NCBI GenBank assembly: GCA_049116335.1
Contig: JAGDYZ010000018.1
Span: forward strand, 49,724-113,723
Length of the DNA: 64,000 nucleotides
Origin: CANMIH01 sp049116335
GTDB lineage: Bacteria > Pseudomonadota > Alphaproteobacteria > Rhodobacterales > Rhodobacteraceae
Reading direction: 5' to 3'
Part shown: positions 1-8,782 of the stretch, piece by piece
How the letters are laid out: each line of letters begins with the position of its first letter
Numbering within the stretch: the stretch's first letter is position 1
Translations under genes and position numbers: made by a program
Notes under the pieces: model-generated
What the model was told of the DNA's origin: nothing
What the model saw: only the letters and a program-made list of their open reading frames with translations
The model's database searches: none

Positions 1-576
1 CACAGGCATCCCCACCGGGTTCGCACCCAGTTTTTCCAACAAAAGTGTCGCCGGGCGCGAAGGGCCACGCAGCTTCAATCCCTGGAGATCCTCAACACCC
101 TGAAGTGCTGCACCTTTCTTATGCACAATGCCCGGTCCGTGCATATGCGCGGCGATCAACTGCACATCGGCAAAATCATCCGACAGGTATTTCTGCGTAA
201 ACTCCCAAGCCGCGCGCGAGGCCTCTTCCCCGGATTTCGGGGTCATGAAGGGCAGCTCAAGCGCCTCAGCTTCGGGAAAACGACCGGCCTGATAGCCAGG
301 AATCACCCAGCCGCCATCAACCACGCCATCCAAGATCAGGTCAAACTGCTCAGGGGCCGCTCCGCCAAGCTGCATAAAGGGATAGATCTCAACCTTGATG
401 CGCCCGTTCGATTCGGCTTCGACCTTCTCGGCCCAGGGCTCGATAAAGTACTTTGGGTTTGCCGAGTTTGGCGAAACGAAATGCTGAAAGCGCAAAGTCA
501 CCTCTTGAGCCAAAGCTGATCCTGCAATCAGACTTAGGGTTGCGGCCATCAAAGAGGTGCGGAACGGGTTAGACAT
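1..576 (-). CDS. TRAP transporter substrate-binding protein DctP (3' part beyond window)
   Basis: Periplasmic solute-binding component of a tripartite ATP-independent (TRAP) transporter, probably for an organic acid; the ligand cannot be read from sequence. 192 codons are present and the C-terminus lies outside the window. The start is ATG at 576, with AGGAG a few bases upstream. Residues 1-24 form a classical signal peptide (MAATLSLIAGSALA, then QE). The mature start (VTLRFQHF) followed by FIEPWAEKVE and RIKVEIYP is typical of the DctP family. The membrane subunits (DctQ/DctM) are not in the window and may lie to the left. It is divergent from the metallo-hydrolase at 818, with about 240 bases of shared promoter region. 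Confidence 0.88.
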   Translation of the reverse strand, partial: MSNPFRTSLMAATLSLIAGSALAQEVTLRFQHFVSPNSANPKYFIEPWAEKVEAESNGRIKVEIYPFMQLGGAAPEQFDLILDGVVDGGWVIPGYQAGRFPEAEALELPFMTPKSGEEASRAAWEFTQKYLSDDFADVQLIAAHMHGPGIVHKKGAALQGVEDLQGLKLRGPSRPATLLLEKLGANPVGMPV

Positions 577-817
577 CTTCGGTCTCCTCATTCTGGGCCG
601 GGCATTTTGCCGGGCCTTCACTGCGGTGCGGCAGACGCGAAAGACCTATGAAAATAAGGTGAATGGTGCAAGGCTGCCTGAGTTTTCAGCCAAGATGATA
701 GCGCTGTATCACTGTGAAAAAGAACAGAGTTCCAAGCAGACCGGGAATTCCATGCTGGTTTCCCCGTCACAAATTGATATCAGTACATTCAGATGCGTGA
801 ATTTGGAGGAGTGCCAC
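577..817. promoter_or_regulatory. Divergent intergenic region between dctP-type gene and MBL-fold gene
   Basis: About 240 bases between two divergent start codons, so it should hold promoters for both. It is more AT-rich than the flanking genes. I could not assign -35/-10 boxes or an operator with confidence. A strong ribosome-binding site (GGAGGA) sits just before the plus-strand gene. Frames open through this region upstream of 818 look like leader read-through rather than coding sequence. Confidence 0.4.
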
Positions 818-1783
818 ATGTCCCATTTTGCCCCAACCCGTCGTGACCTGCTCAAAATGGGGGCCGCCATGCCGGCGTTGGCCCTGCCCGGTCAAGCCCT
901 GGCAAATCTTGGCGCGCCTCTCTCCGGCAATCCTTCACACTTCCGTTTTACGCTTGGTGACGCTCAGTTGACCGTGATCTCGGACGGCCATCTTGAAACG
1001 CCCGCAGGCGGGTTGGGCGTCAATGCCGACCCTGCCGAAGTACAGGCCTTTCTCACGCGTCACTTCCTGTCACCCACCACCAATTACAACCACACCAACC
1101 ACCTGTACATCGAACTTGGAGATGCCAAAATTCTGGTTGATGTTGGGTCTGGTGATCGGTTTCTCGACACCGCAGGTCGCTTGATGGACAACCTCGACGC
1201 AGCGGGCATCGCGGCGGATGAGATCACCCACGTCGTCATCACCCATGCGCACCCCGATCATATCTGGGGGATTCGTGATGATTTCGACGAAGCCATTTTC
1301 CCTGATGCCGAGTATTTCATTGGTGGCGCGGAACATGCCTTCTGGATGCAGGAGGGTCTGGCCAGCCAGGTGCCTGCCGAGATGCAACAATTTGTCGTCG
1401 GTGCACAGAATTCGATAAATGTGGATGGCGCCGAATGGCAGCTGCTGAGCCATGAACAGGAGATTGTACCCGGCGTCCGTGTGATCGACACCCCCGGTCA
1501 CACACCGGGCCACATGGCGGTGGTGGTAGAGAGCCAAGACCAGCAATTGATGGCCGTTGGCGATGCCATGAACCACGCCTTCATGAACTTTGCCCACCCC
1601 GACTGGGTCAACGGGTTTGACATGGACGGCGCTCTGACCGCGGCCACACGCCGCCGCATCCTGGATATGGCAGTGACCGACAATATGGTGATGCTAGGCT
1701 ACCACTTCCCTTTCCCCGGTGTGGGGCAGGTCATGCGCGACGGCGTGGCCTATCGCTTTGTGCCCGCAACCTGGAAATGGTGA
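818..1783 (+). CDS. MBL-fold metallo-hydrolase with Tat signal
   Basis: 321-residue metallo-beta-lactamase-fold hydrolase. The start at 818 was chosen because GGAGGA lies 6-8 bases upstream and it places a twin-arginine signal (TRRDLLKMG, residues 7-15) at the N-terminus, with a cleavage-like ALPGQALA following. The zinc-binding signature HAHPDH is at residues 143-148, and a later GHTPGH supplies a further metal ligand, as in the quorum-quenching lactonase and glyoxalase II-like branch. Substrate unknown; a folded, cofactor-loaded export to the periplasm is expected from the Tat signal. Stop is followed at once by a GC-rich repeat. Confidence 0.9.
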   Translation: MSHFAPTRRDLLKMGAAMPALALPGQALANLGAPLSGNPSHFRFTLGDAQLTVISDGHLETPAGGLGVNADPAEVQAFLTRHFLSPTTNYNHTNHLYIELGDAKILVDVGSGDRFLDTAGRLMDNLDAAGIAADEITHVVITHAHPDHIWGIRDDFDEAIFPDAEYFIGGAEHAFWMQEGLASQVPAEMQQFVVGAQNSINVDGAEWQLLSHEQEIVPGVRVIDTPGHTPGHMAVVVESQDQQLMAVGDAMNHAFMNFAHPDWVNGFDMDGALTAATRRRILDMAVTDNMVMLGYHFPFPGVGQVMRDGVAYRFVPATWKW

Positions 1784-1790
1784 GGATCTA

Positions 1791-1846
1791 AGGGGGCCCT
1801 GCCCCCGCCTTCGGCACCCCCGGAGTATTTTTTCAAAAGAAGAAGC
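1791..1846 (+). repeat. GC-rich post-gene repeat with GGAGTATTT motif, copy 1
   Basis: Directly after the stop of the MBL-fold gene: a GGGGGC/GCCCCC hairpin, a short variable GC-rich spacer, then CCCCCGGAGTATTTTTTC and a purine tail AAAAGAAGAAG. The same layout recurs at 33588-33649 on the other strand, also just after a stop codon and in sense orientation. The hairpin followed by a T-run suggests an intrinsic terminator. The element lies between convergent genes, so it may stop transcription of the MBL-fold gene. Confidence 0.7.
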
Positions 1847-1894
1847 GCAGCTGTAGCGAGCCTAGGGCTCTGTCCAGGTCATACAATTCTCTTG

Positions 1895-3076
1895 CTAGGC
1901 ACGTTTGTGAAGGACGAGTCCCATAAGCGCAAAACCTGTGATCCCAGCCGCGACCAGAAACGGGGCTGCCGATCCCTGGCTGTGCCAGAGCCATCCAGCG
2001 AGGGTATTGCCTAACAACACCACAATGCCCGTGATCAGATTGAAGGTACCAAATGCGCTGCCCTTGAGGTGGTCTGGGGTGGTTGTGGCGATCATTGCTC
2101 CCAGCAAACCCTGAGAAAATCCCATGTGCAGTCCCCAGAGTACCGTGCCCGCCACAAAGAGCGGTACATTTGTTGCAAAAGCCAGCGTCAGATGTGCACC
2201 TATGAGCAGGGCGAGGCTAATCTGCAAGAGCCCTTTGGTGCCGACGCGGTCGGACAACCGCCCCACCGGATAGGCCGTGATACCATAAGCCATATGTAGC
2301 AACACCAACGCTAAAGGCACCCAGGTTGGCATGATCCCAGCCTCAAGGGCCTTGAGCAGTAAAAAGGCCTCGCTGAAGCGTGTCAGCATAATGAGCGCGG
2401 CCAGCGCAATCACACCCCACACCGCTGGGTTGAGGGTCAGAGCCTCTTTGAGATGAAAGCGACGCGGTTCCTTGGACGCGGCAGCGGCAGGTTCTTTCAC
2501 CCTCAGGATCAACACCAGCAGGCATAGTGCACTGGGAATCGCAGCCAGCCAGAACACCGACAAAATGTCTCCCGCCATCCAGAGCATCGCCGCCACGGCA
2601 ATCAGAGGGCCGATAAAGCCGCCCACCGTATCAAGAGATTTACGCAGCCCAAAACTCGCCCCCCGGATCTCCGGCGGGCTGGCGCCAGCAATGATCGCAT
2701 CGCGCGGCGCGCTGCGGATGCCCTTGCCGACCCGGTCCAGGGATTTCGCCAGCACCACCTGATCCAGCGTCACAGCCCAGGGAAAAATCAGACGCGACAG
2801 CGCCCCCAATCCATACCCCAGCACCGCCAATGGTTTGGCACGCCGACTGAGGTCGGCCAGAACCCCGGAGCAGAACTTAACCAAAGTGGCGATGGCCACC
2901 GAGAGCCCTTCAATCACACCGATCGCCAGAACCGAAACGCCCAGACCTCCGGCCAGATAGAGCGGCAAGAGTGCGTTGATCATCTCAGACGAGACATCCA
3001 TCAAGAGGCTGACAATGCCAAGCATCCAGACGGTGACAGGAATGGCGGGTCGCGCATGGGAAGCGACGGAAGACAT
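1895..3076 (-). CDS. MFS transporter
   Basis: 393-residue major facilitator superfamily permease with about 12 hydrophobic segments in two halves, joined by a hydrophilic stretch (VKEPAAAASKEPRRFHLKE). An MFS motif-like DLSRRAKP lies in the loop after the second helix and GRLSDRVGTKG in the equivalent second-half loop. The start at 3076 (MSSVASHARP) was preferred over an upstream in-frame start at 3118 because the residues between look non-native; no strong ribosome-binding site is visible for either. Probably a drug or metabolite exporter. Monocistronic; converges on the MBL-fold gene. Confidence 0.87.
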   Translation of the reverse strand: MSSVASHARPAIPVTVWMLGIVSLLMDVSSEMINALLPLYLAGGLGVSVLAIGVIEGLSVAIATLVKFCSGVLADLSRRAKPLAVLGYGLGALSRLIFPWAVTLDQVVLAKSLDRVGKGIRSAPRDAIIAGASPPEIRGASFGLRKSLDTVGGFIGPLIAVAAMLWMAGDILSVFWLAAIPSALCLLVLILRVKEPAAAASKEPRRFHLKEALTLNPAVWGVIALAALIMLTRFSEAFLLLKALEAGIMPTWVPLALVLLHMAYGITAYPVGRLSDRVGTKGLLQISLALLIGAHLTLAFATNVPLFVAGTVLWGLHMGFSQGLLGAMIATTTPDHLKGSAFGTFNLITGIVVLLGNTLAGWLWHSQGSAAPFLVAAGITGFALMGLVLHKRA

Positions 3077-3141
3077 GGCAAAAAATCTCAAAAATGATGC
3101 GCCTGCCTGTAAACACATCCTCCGTCACAAGGGCAAGAACC

Positions 3142-3657
3142 TTATTTCTGAGGCCGTGCCAGCCGGGTGCCTGTCACCTGTGCAACTGTTGCAGGGGCAC
3201 CAAGGGAGGCCAGATCCGGTGCGGGGCAGGCGGCTGGGGAACAGGGCAGATAGTAAAGGTCCGCTTCGGCGGAGAAGCCAGCGCCATTTGCATTCAGGTC
3301 ACCGCGATAAACGGTCACGTTCAAACCGTTTGGTACGCCCGTTTGGGCATCTGCCAAAAAGGCAAACATCTGAATTTCAAAACTCTCCCCCTCCCGCTTT
3401 GTGACGCTGGCTGGACTGTCGGTGAACTTCAGCCCGCCGGCGCCAAACATCCATCCGCCCACGACATCGGCGGTGCCATCGGCGCTGATGTTCATGATAT
3501 TCTGATAGGCGCCGCCATCGGGCAGCACGCCAGTGACTTCGACAAACCATGTGCCGGACAAGTCAGTTCCGGCGGTGGGCTCGGCGGCAAGGGTCGACTG
3601 CGCCGCAACGGTCAGCGACAGGGCAGTGGTTGCGGTTTTGAGGAGGGTCGAGAACAT
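3142..3657 (-). CDS. Secreted hypothetical protein
   Basis: 171 residues with a clear signal peptide (about residues 1-24, ending STLAAEP). The mature part reads as beta-rich (LSGTWFVEVTG, GTADVVGGWMFG), without a catalytic motif that I recognise. Two cysteines (LPCSPAACPAP) could form a disulfide in the periplasm. Start supported by AGGATCC upstream. It lies 65 bases upstream of the MFS start on the same strand, so the two may be co-transcribed. Function unknown. Confidence 0.75.
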   Translation of the reverse strand: MFSTLLKTATTALSLTVAAQSTLAAEPTAGTDLSGTWFVEVTGVLPDGGAYQNIMNISADGTADVVGGWMFGAGGLKFTDSPASVTKREGESFEIQMFAFLADAQTGVPNGLNVTVYRGDLNANGAGFSAEADLYYLPCSPAACPAPDLASLGAPATVAQVTGTRLARPQK

Positions 3658-3776
3658 GAGAGGGATCCTTTTGACAAGATTGAACTTGTCTCCGGATTAC
3701 CGCTCCACATCGTCACAAAAAAGAATAGCTTTTCGCCACATATGGTAGAATAGTTTGACCAATATACCGCACCACG

Positions 3777-3802
3777 AAAAAGCCCAGCCAAAAGGCTGGG
3801 CT
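3777..3802 (-). terminator. Intrinsic terminator of methionine aminopeptidase gene
   Basis: On the minus strand a perfect 9-bp stem (AGCCCAGCC / GGCTGGGCT) with a 4-base loop, followed by TTTT, 24 bases after the stop codon at 3827. Confidence 0.85.
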
Positions 3803-3826
3803 GTATCATCCCTCATCTGGGCAAAA

Positions 3827-4642
3827 TCAGACGGGATAAGTCGGATGAAACTTGCCTGCGGGGGAGAGCGTGAAGATCTCAACACCGTCTGAGGTCACAC
3901 CCACCGAATGTTCGAACTGTGCCGAAAGCGATTTGTCACGGGTCACGGCGGTCCAGTCATCGGCCAGAACCTTGGTCTCGGGGCGGCCCAGATTGACCAT
4001 GGGTTCAATGGTGAAGAACATGCCTTCTTCCAGAACCGGCCCGGTGCCCGCGCGACCATAGTGCAGCACGTTTGGCGGTGCGTGGAACACCAGACCCAGA
4101 CCGTGACCGCAGAAATCGCGTACCACCGACATGCGCTGTGCTTCCACATAGCTCTGGATGGCATGTCCAATGTCACCAAAGGTATTGCCGGGTTTGACCG
4201 CTTCAATCCCTTTCATCAGCGCATCATGTGTGACCTGAATGAGACGTTCGGTCTTGCGGCTCAGCTTGCCCGCCACATACATGCGGCTTGTGTCACCAAA
4301 CCACCCATCGACGATCACAGTGACATCAATGTTGAGAATGTCGCCGTCCTTGAGCTTTTTCTCACCGGGAATGCCGTGACACACCACGTGGTTCACACTG
4401 ATACAGCTGGCGTGCTGATAGCCCTTGTAGCCGATGGTGGCCGATTTCGCGCCAGCCTCTTCCACACGGTTGCGGATGAAATCATCAATGACTCCGGTGG
4501 TTTGACCGGGCACAACCAAGTCAGCCACCTCGTCGAGGATCTGCGCCGCCAATGCGCCCGCGCGGGCCATGCCAGCGTAATGGCCGGGTTCATAAATGCG
4601 GATACCGTCGCGCGTGGTGCGACCGCTCAAATCATCGTTCAA
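3827..4642 (-). CDS. map: Type I methionyl aminopeptidase
   Basis: 271-residue type I methionine aminopeptidase, which removes the initiator Met from nascent proteins in the cytoplasm. The metal/catalytic set is visible: H89 (CHGIPG), D106 (LNIDVTV), D117 (GDTSR), the later His in GLVFHAPP, Glu in FTIEPM and Glu in FEHSVGV. The start codon is TTG at 4642: AGGAG lies 7 bases upstream, and the next in-frame ATG (residue 25) would remove conserved N-terminal sequence. An out-of-frame ATG overlaps the second and third codons. Its own terminator follows at 3777-3802. Confidence 0.96.
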   Translation of the reverse strand: MNDDLSGRTTRDGIRIYEPGHYAGMARAGALAAQILDEVADLVVPGQTTGVIDDFIRNRVEEAGAKSATIGYKGYQHASCISVNHVVCHGIPGEKKLKDGDILNIDVTVIVDGWFGDTSRMYVAGKLSRKTERLIQVTHDALMKGIEAVKPGNTFGDIGHAIQSYVEAQRMSVVRDFCGHGLGLVFHAPPNVLHYGRAGTGPVLEEGMFFTIEPMVNLGRPETKVLADDWTAVTRDKSLSAQFEHSVGVTSDGVEIFTLSPAGKFHPTYPV

Positions 4643-4769
4643 GGTATGCTCCTACTCGGGTTTGTTGCATATCTAGCGCCTCTGCCCCGGATTTGCCAGA
4701 GGGCACAACTGCCGCTTTCCCTCGGACAACAAGCCCCCTAAGACTGCTCGGAGAATAGGAGAGCCGCCC

Positions 4770-5429
4770 ATGTCACATGTCACCCTTGTCCGCCACGGTC
4801 AGGCCAACACCGCCGCACGGGACGAAGCCAGCTATGACAGGCTGTCTGATTTGGGCCGCAACCAGGCACAATGGCTGGGCGAGTATTTTCAGGGCACTGG
4901 CGAGGTCTTTGCTCGCATCTACACCGGCACCATGACACGCCACATTCAGACCGAGGAAGAGATTGGCGCCAAGTGCCCCATCGAGGTGGTGCGAGATGCC
5001 CGTTTGAACGAGATGCCTTATTTTGATCTCGCCAAACTGATGGAAGAACAACACGGCGCCAAAGTTCCTCAAGACCGCGAAGAATTTATCCCGCATCTGC
5101 CGTTGATGTTCGACAAATGGCAGAAAAATGAGCTTGAAGGCGTCTCGGAAACTTGTGCCGAGTTTGAAGCCCGCACCCGCGATGCACTGCACGAGATTGC
5201 CGCCGGAGAGGGCCGCGCGATGGTGGTCACTTCTGGCGGTTGGATCGGCATGGCGATGCGTCTGACCATGCGTCTTGATCTGACGGCCTGGGCCCATGCC
5301 TGTCTGGCGATCGAAAACACATCTCTGCACCGCATCCAGCCGCTTTCAACTGGACTGGTCCTGACCCAATTCAACGCTCTGCCGCACCTCGACACATCAG
5401 AACGCGCCTTTGCCCGCACCCATATTTGA
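4770..5429 (+). CDS. Histidine phosphatase family protein
   Basis: 219-residue member of the histidine phosphatase (phosphoglycerate mutase-like) superfamily. The catalytic motif LVRHGQ is at residues 6-11 (R8, H9), followed by the usual LSDLGRNQAQWLGEYF and, later, VVTSGGW in the place of the second catalytic histidine region. That segment has Ser/Gly where many members have a His, so activity is not certain. Start at 4770 has AGGAG 9 bases upstream. Divergent from map. Substrate unknown. Confidence 0.88.
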   Translation: MSHVTLVRHGQANTAARDEASYDRLSDLGRNQAQWLGEYFQGTGEVFARIYTGTMTRHIQTEEEIGAKCPIEVVRDARLNEMPYFDLAKLMEEQHGAKVPQDREEFIPHLPLMFDKWQKNELEGVSETCAEFEARTRDALHEIAAGEGRAMVVTSGGWIGMAMRLTMRLDLTAWAHACLAIENTSLHRIQPLSTGLVLTQFNALPHLDTSERAFARTHI

Positions 5430-5478
5430 TTGCCGAGACAGATGCCTGGGGCCTCACCCATGGCCCTATGGCACTGTC

Positions 5479-7062
5479 TCACCCCTTTTCTGTCTCAGCA
5501 ACAGCAGCGGCAATTGTATTCAGCAGATCCTTGCGCAGCACCGGTTTCATCAGAAAGCGATCATTGGGGCGCAGCCCATTGCCATTGACCGCCGCCTCAT
5601 TGGGATAGCCGGACATAAACACAACTTTGAGCTCCGGGTTCAACGCAGACAGCCGCTGTGCTAACACCGGCCCCTGAACGCTGCCCGGCACCACAACATC
5701 GGTTAGCAGGACATCAATATCGGCAATCGCTTCTTGATATTGCGCCAAGGCGAGATCACCGGACGCAGCTGTCAGCACATCATACCCCGCCGCAGAAAGC
5801 ATCCGTTCCAGCAAGCTTAGGATCGCCGGCTCATCCTCAACCACCAAAAGGCGTGCCTGTCTGGCGCCAGCCACGGGCAAGGCTGGCTGCTGCCGCGTGC
5901 TATGGAGATCGATGGCTTCGCAACTTGCAACCGGGAGGTAAATTTTGAAGGTCGTGCCCACCCCCACTTCGGAATAAATCCGCATAGCGCCCTTGGATTG
6001 GCGAACAAAGCCATCCACCATGGCAAGCCCAAGTCCCGATCCTTCATTGGGACCTTTGGTCGAATAGAATGGCTCGACCACCTTGGAGAGTTCATCGCGC
6101 GCGATACCAACCCCATTGTCAGAGACGGCAACCATGACATAGCGACCCGGTTCAATGTCCTCAGCCCGCTCTTCCACATAATCAGACGAAATGCGGATAT
6201 TGCTGGTTTCGATGGTCAGGCGCCCGCCATCGGGCATGGCGTCACGCGCATTGATACAAAGGTTGAGAAGTGAGGATTCCAGAAAGTTGGGATCAATCTC
6301 AACCTGCCAGACCCCGGCCGTCAGAATGGTGTCCACCTTGATACGTGCCGGGATGATCCGGGCAAACATCGTACAGATCTGGCTGATGACCGCATTCACA
6401 TCCGTCACTTCGGGTTCGAGCTTGGCCTGACGCGCAAAACTCAGCAAGCGACGGGTCAGCTCCCCTCCGCGTTGACAGGCCTGAACAATTTCAGCGGCAT
6501 AGGTTTCAGGCGTCTCACCTTCGTCCATTTCGCCGATCAGATCAGCGTTGCCACTGATGATCGCCAACAGATTATTGAAATCGTGAGAGATGCCGCCGGC
6601 AATTCGCCCAATCGCTTCCATTTTCTGAGCTTGCCCCAATTGCATCATGGTGGCGCGCAGTTGTGTTTCGGTGGCAACCTGCTCGGTGACGTCAACGATC
6701 ATGCCATCACCGATAATCGTGCCGTCGTCATGGGCCACCACTTTGCCCCGGCCATGCAACCACTTCACCGTCTTATCCCGCATCAGGATGCGGTAGCGTA
6801 CATCCCAGTCGCCACCACGCGCAATGGCCGTCTCAATGGATTTGGACAGAACCGGCAGATCCTCGGGCACAATCCGGTTCCAGTGCTTTGCAGGATCGCC
6901 GATGTCCTCGCCTTCGATAGGCTCCCAGATGGTTTTGATACCGGGGCTTACATAGTCCAGCCCCTCACTTCCGTCAGGATTGCGACGGTAGCGGAAGATA
7001 TATCCCGGAATGCTCTCCGCAATACTTTGAAACAGGGCGGTGTCATCGTCTGATTTGGCCAT
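5479..7062 (-). CDS. Hybrid sensor histidine kinase (PAS-HisKA-HATPase-REC)
   Basis: 527 residues, soluble (no membrane segment seen). An N-terminal PAS/PAC sensor covers about 1-130 and a linker helix 130-150. The dimerisation/phosphoacceptor domain has H160 in SHDFNNLL. An ATPase domain follows (N-box NLCINARDAM about 267-276, G1 DNGVG about 315-319, G2 GSGLGLAMV about 341-349), then a receiver domain from about 403 with acidic pocket E409-D410 and phospho-acceptor D455. The HDFNNLL signature marks the class with C-terminal receivers common in alphaproteobacteria. Start chosen at 7062 because GGAG precedes it. No cognate output regulator adjoins; the signal is unknown. Confidence 0.92.
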   Translation of the reverse strand: MAKSDDDTALFQSIAESIPGYIFRYRRNPDGSEGLDYVSPGIKTIWEPIEGEDIGDPAKHWNRIVPEDLPVLSKSIETAIARGGDWDVRYRILMRDKTVKWLHGRGKVVAHDDGTIIGDGMIVDVTEQVATETQLRATMMQLGQAQKMEAIGRIAGGISHDFNNLLAIISGNADLIGEMDEGETPETYAAEIVQACQRGGELTRRLLSFARQAKLEPEVTDVNAVISQICTMFARIIPARIKVDTILTAGVWQVEIDPNFLESSLLNLCINARDAMPDGGRLTIETSNIRISSDYVEERAEDIEPGRYVMVAVSDNGVGIARDELSKVVEPFYSTKGPNEGSGLGLAMVDGFVRQSKGAMRIYSEVGVGTTFKIYLPVASCEAIDLHSTRQQPALPVAGARQARLLVVEDEPAILSLLERMLSAAGYDVLTAASGDLALAQYQEAIADIDVLLTDVVVPGSVQGPVLAQRLSALNPELKVVFMSGYPNEAAVNGNGLRPNDRFLMKPVLRKDLLNTIAAAVAETEKG

Positions 7063-7160
7063 GCAGGCTCCGTGAGCAGGTCTTAAGACAACCATAGCCC
7101 CAAAACACGAGATTTCTATTGAAACCTAACGGCCTAAGGCGAGCTGCAAGGCCAAGGTTA

Positions 7161-7178
7161 TCGGCAACCCCTTGCCGA
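7161..7178. promoter_or_regulatory. Perfect palindrome upstream of creD-like gene
   Basis: TCGGCAA, four C, TTGCCGA: a perfect 7-bp inverted repeat lying 72 bases before the creD-like start, between that gene and the divergent histidine kinase gene. It could be an operator or a leader hairpin; there is no T-run to make it a terminator. Confidence 0.35.
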
Positions 7179-7249
7179 GACTGGTTTTCCTGACTGGTCC
7201 ACTAGCCCGAGCTCAGGCCTTATGTTCTCGACAAAACGAAAGGTCCGTC

Positions 7250-8698
7250 ATGCTTCGATCCACCGGTATGCGCTTTGCCATAGTTGGGGTTCTGGCCCTG
7301 ATCATGTTTATTCCGTTGTTTTTCGCCGCCGAGGTGATCAACGCCCGCAAACACTATTCCCAATCCACCATCGACATGGTGGGACAGGAATGGGGCGGTC
7401 GGCAAAGCCTGTCTGGACCCGTGATGGTGATTCCCGTGGAACGCCCCTACACGCAGGTCAAAACACGACCCAAAATCGATCCAGCCACCGGATTGGCCAT
7501 GATCGATGCCACAACCGGCAAAGAATTGGTCGAGCGCTATGAGGAAACAGGGGTATCCCGCGTTAAACCGATCTATCTCTATCCCGATCAGTTTACGGCC
7601 ACCATCAACAGTGAAACCGAGATCCGCAGTCGCGGCATTTTCCGCGCGCCGGTTTATACAGCGCAGGCCGAAATGCAGTTCGATTTCGACACCGCAACTG
7701 TCTCGCGGGTGGTGCAGGACAATGAGAGCGTGCTTTGGGATCTGGCGGAAATCCACATCCATGTCAGCGCCAACCGGGCCCTGCGGGGTGTGGCCGAGAT
7801 GACAGCGGATGGGCGGGTTTTGTCCTCTGAACCGCTCACTGAGAGTGCGGGATTTGTGGCAGCAGCACAGGACCCGCGCGAGACGACATCTTATCAGCTC
7901 AAGATGGGGTTCAACGGAGCGCAGGAGATCTTTGTCTCGCCCGTGGGTCGGTCAAGCGACATCACCCTGACTAGCGACTGGCCGCACCCGTCTTTCTCAG
8001 GTGGGTTTTTACCCAACACCCGTGACATCACCGACGAGGGGTTTACGGCCAACTGGAGCATCCCGCATCTGGCCCGCACCCTGCCGCAGGTCAGCCGCGA
8101 TGACAGCTATCACCGGGCGCGGTCGCATGAGATCACCTTTGGCGTGCGCCTGATCGAACCAAATGACTTTTACCAAAAGGCCTTTCGTGCGGCGCGCTAT
8201 GGTATTCTCTTTATTGCACTGACCTTTCTCACCATTCTGTTGACCGAGAAATCCAACACCAAGCCCACCCACCCGGTGCAGTATATCCTCGTGGGGCTGG
8301 CCCAGACGATCTTTGTACTGTTGATGGTGGCCTATGCCGAACATCTGGGGTTTGAGCTAAGTTATCTGATTTCATCCGGTGCCACGATTGCCTTGCTCAC
8401 GCTGTTTGGGGTCATCGGCCTGAAAATGGGCACGCGGGTCTGGGTTCTGAGCGCCGCACTGATTGTGGTCTATACAGTGCTTTATCTCATCCTGAAGTCC
8501 GCGGATTATGCACTTCTGGCGGGATCGACACTGGCCTTCCTCGCTTTGGCCGTCACGATGATCGCCACCCGCAACGAGGATTGGTACGGGCCTGAAAAAC
8601 CCAAGAAGGTCAAACCGCCCAAAGATAAGGCACCTGAGGCCGCGGCCCAAGCCAAACTGCCCTGGCCAGAGCCTGCAAAACCCGACGGAGAGGCATAA
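7250..8698 (+). CDS. creD: Cell envelope integrity protein CreD-like inner membrane protein
   Basis: 482 residues. An N-terminal membrane helix (about residues 6-27) is followed by a large, mostly beta periplasmic domain and then five or six closely spaced C-terminal membrane helices (from about residue 315), and a hydrophilic tail rich in Lys/Pro. This layout, together with GQEWGGRQSLSGPVMVIPV, is that of the CreD family. The E. coli relative belongs to the CreBC regulon and affects envelope integrity; the exact molecular role is unknown. The start at 7250 has AAAGG upstream. No creBC genes are adjacent. Confidence 0.88.
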   Translation: MLRSTGMRFAIVGVLALIMFIPLFFAAEVINARKHYSQSTIDMVGQEWGGRQSLSGPVMVIPVERPYTQVKTRPKIDPATGLAMIDATTGKELVERYEETGVSRVKPIYLYPDQFTATINSETEIRSRGIFRAPVYTAQAEMQFDFDTATVSRVVQDNESVLWDLAEIHIHVSANRALRGVAEMTADGRVLSSEPLTESAGFVAAAQDPRETTSYQLKMGFNGAQEIFVSPVGRSSDITLTSDWPHPSFSGGFLPNTRDITDEGFTANWSIPHLARTLPQVSRDDSYHRARSHEITFGVRLIEPNDFYQKAFRAARYGILFIALTFLTILLTEKSNTKPTHPVQYILVGLAQTIFVLLMVAYAEHLGFELSYLISSGATIALLTLFGVIGLKMGTRVWVLSAALIVVYTVLYLILKSADYALLAGSTLAFLALAVTMIATRNEDWYGPEKPKKVKPPKDKAPEAAAQAKLPWPEPAKPDGEA

Positions 8699-8713
8699 CC
8701 CCTTGCCGCCCGG

Positions 8714-8743
8714 ATCTGCGCCGCTAAAACTGGCGCAGATTTC
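8714..8743 (+). terminator. Hairpin after creD-like gene
   Basis: Perfect 9-bp stem (ATCTGCGCC / GGCGCAGAT) with a 9-base loop and a short TTT tail, 15 bases after the stop at 8698. The T-run is short, so it may be a weak terminator. Confidence 0.6.
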
Positions 8744-8782
8744 GAAGCCCCGTCAGCGCGTGGGCGTGAACGGATAGGGCAA

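Noticed and set aside
3094..3753. 219-codon plus-strand frame over the secreted protein gene
   Set aside because: Antisense to a gene with a clear signal peptide and ribosome-binding site; shadow frame.
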